Origin: JBKEDH01 sp047975295
Lineage (GTDB): Bacteria > Bacteroidota > Bacteroidia > Flavobacteriales > Flavobacteriaceae
Direction: 5' to 3'
Length of the DNA: 8,007 nt
Assembly: GCA_047975295.1 (NCBI GenBank)
Contig: JBKEDH010000131.1
Location: 1-8,007, forward strand
This document shows positions 6,792-8,007 of this stretch, one piece after another (the stretch's first letter is position 1; every line of letters begins with the position of its first letter). The position numbers and the translations under genes were made by a program. The notes beneath the pieces are model-generated. The model did not search any database. It worked only from the letters and a program-made list of their open reading frames with translations, and was not told where the DNA came from.

Positions 6792-7891
6792 ATAAAATCA
6801 ATTAAATTTCGAGCATTATGTATTACATTATATTTTTCCAAAATATCGTAATGCTTTTTTGTAACCTTAAATTCTTTTGTAAATAATACTTCTACCGCAT
6901 TTTGATATTCCTGCTTTGTTTCTGCCAATTCGCATAATTGCAAAACATTGGCATCATCAACCATGTTTTTATTTACCATACAATACCTCCCTTTAAAAAG
7001 GGCATTAAACACTTTTAATTTGGTACCGGATTGTTGAAAAGAGTACAGCGTATTTATGTGCGCATTTTTGATTAGATTATCCAAATGAAATTCATCTTTA
7101 ATCTTTTCAAAAGTTATATTTGGATATTTGTCAATTTTCTTAAGAAGTTCCGCTGTATGGTTGGAACTTGCAATTATTAAAGGTTTATTTAAATCTTTAA
7201 AAACATCGATAAGAAAAAACGCAGACTTAATATTATCAGAAATCAATAAATCGCCATGGTACAAGGCATATTTACCAAAGCCATTTGTGGATTGGACTTC
7301 TTCACTTTCTTGAAAAACAGGCAAAAAAGCGGTTTTTTCTCCATATATATTTTTAAAATAGTCGGTTTCGTAATGGGATATTGTAAATAATGCATCTGCT
7401 TTTTTTAAAACACTTTCATAGATCTTAAATTTAATCCCTTCTATATAATAGGCTCCCTTTTTTAACCAATTAGGTTCGCTTTTAAAGAGCCCCCAACTGT
7501 AATCATGCTCTATATTATGGCACCTTACCGCTGTTTTCTGCTTAAAATTATGATATTTGAGAAGATATGTACAACGTAATGATTCAAAAAGTACAGGTGC
7601 GTTTGTTTTGTTTAAGTTTTCAATAAGTACGTTGGATTTTCTTGTAACAACCGCAAATGGTAATATGGACAAATGCTTAAAAAACGAAGTATCGCGTTTA
7701 TACTTATATATCTTTTTACAATAAGGCTCCAAACCGGAAAAATCGTTCCGTTCTGTGTAAAAAACATGCAAATAAACAATTACGCCTATGGCATGCAATG
7801 CCTTTATTTTGTAAAACTGATCTATTGTACCACCATAATTTGGAGGAAAGGGATTATCGAAGGTTATTATTTGAATCGTTTTATTATGCAT
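6782..7891 (-). CDS. Glycosyltransferase, GT-B fold (family 1/4-like), 369 aa
   Basis: Probable cytoplasmic sugar transferase acting on a surface glycan; acceptor and sugar are unknown. I start it at ATG 7889-7891. A longer frame from TTG at 7898-7900 adds only Leu/Met-Pro-Val and is less likely. The N-terminal half has the GT-B acceptor-side loop NPFPPNYGGTIDQ (13-25), then RCHNIEHDYSW (123-133), a motif typical of such enzymes, and ISHYETDYF (171-179). The C-terminal half has YHGDLLISDN (211-220) and SGTKLKVFNALFKGRYCMVN (288-307), which matches the usual donor-binding region where a gene-specific cut-off (GTKLK) replaces the longer EX7E pattern. Length is normal and no membrane segment is seen. 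It converges on ftsE and diverges from a probable family 2 glycosyltransferase. The assignment to class is firm; any exact specificity would be a guess. Confidence 0.8.
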   Translation of the reverse strand: MHNKTIQIITFDNPFPPNYGGTIDQFYKIKALHAIGVIVYLHVFYTERNDFSGLEPYCKKIYKYKRDTSFFKHLSILPFAVVTRKSNVLIENLNKTNAPVLFESLRCTYLLKYHNFKQKTAVRCHNIEHDYSWGLFKSEPNWLKKGAYYIEGIKFKIYESVLKKADALFTISHYETDYFKNIYGEKTAFLPVFQESEEVQSTNGFGKYALYHGDLLISDNIKSAFFLIDVFKDLNKPLIIASSNHTAELLKKIDKYPNITFEKIKDEFHLDNLIKNAHINTLYSFQQSGTKLKVFNALFKGRYCMVNKNMVDDANVLQLCELAETKQEYQNAVEVLFTKEFKVTKKHYDILEKYNVIHNARNLIDFMYS

Positions 7892-7948
7892 AACAGGCAA
7901 CCAATGTAGTTTATTTATGGGATTAAAAAAAAGATGGAATAAATATTA

Positions 7949-7956
7949 TATTTTTG
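7949..7956 (+). promoter_or_regulatory. Putative -7 promoter element for the gene starting at 7982
   Basis: TATTTTTG is an exact TAnnTTTG match on the plus strand, 25 bases before the ATG at 7982. No good -33 element stands 19-21 bases upstream, where the sequence is a poly-A stretch. It lies in the 90-bp divergent spacer between the two glycosyltransferase genes. Confidence 0.4.
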
Positions 7957-7981
7957 TTGCACGTTGATTAACAAGAAAACA

Positions 7982-8007
7982 ATGCCTTTTTTTTCGATAG
8001 TCATACC
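7982..8007 (+). CDS. Start of a probable family 2 (GT-A) glycosyltransferase, cut by the window edge
   Basis: Nine codons are visible from ATG at 7982-7984: MPFFSIVIP (the final CC can only be Pro). A start of the form S-I/V-V-I-P, usually followed by a Tyr-Asn, is the classic first beta-strand of family 2 glycosyltransferases. The promoter-like TATTTTTG upstream and an A-rich leader before the ATG (AACAAGAAAACA) support a real start. The neighbouring glycosyltransferase on the other strand fits a glycan gene cluster. With so few residues the family call is tentative. Confidence 0.6.

Noticed and set aside
7892..7900. Upstream TTG start for the glycosyltransferase.
   Set aside because: It adds three residues only. 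The ATG at 7889-7891 comes directly before the first beta-strand (KTIQIITF), as is usual in this fold.

Overview
The window looks like chromosomal DNA from a member of the Bacteroidota, most likely family Flavobacteriaceae. The DNA is AT-rich. The FtsE-type ATPase, the long periplasmic TPR protein and the lipoprotein signal peptides are all of flavobacterial style. Starts lack clear Shine-Dalgarno sequences, and two upstream regions carry the Bacteroidota -7 promoter element TAnnTTTG. This assignment rests on reading the sequence, not on a database search.

Region 1 (1-2487, minus strand) is a tandem array of three paralogous lipoprotein-like genes of unrecognised function. In transcription order, copy 3 (322 aa) is followed by copy 2 (332 aa) and then copy 1, with only 2 bases between each stop and the next ATG. 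Copies 2 and 3 look intact and have a lipobox. Copy 1 has lost the lipobox cysteine and carries an in-frame TGA, so it is a probable pseudogene or a truncated secreted variant. It runs off the left edge.

Region 2 (2488-2926) has no intact gene. It holds a 64-codon open remnant ending 10 bases before copy 3, two imperfect direct repeats and a short dispersed-repeat-like motif.

Region 3 (2927-6772) is a divergent pair. On the minus strand is a 1007-residue exported TPR protein, and on the plus strand is the FtsE cell-division ABC ATPase. They share a 138-bp promoter region.

Region 4 (6773-8007) holds a minus-strand GT-B-like glycosyltransferase that converges on ftsE with a 9-bp gap. Divergent from it are the first nine codons of a probable family 2 glycosyltransferase, cut by the right edge.

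The right half is ordinary core flavobacterial content: cell envelope, division and glycan synthesis. The left third is a small accessory patch shaped by duplication, decay and probably gene conversion. I see no tRNA, rRNA, CRISPR array, transposase or riboswitch.
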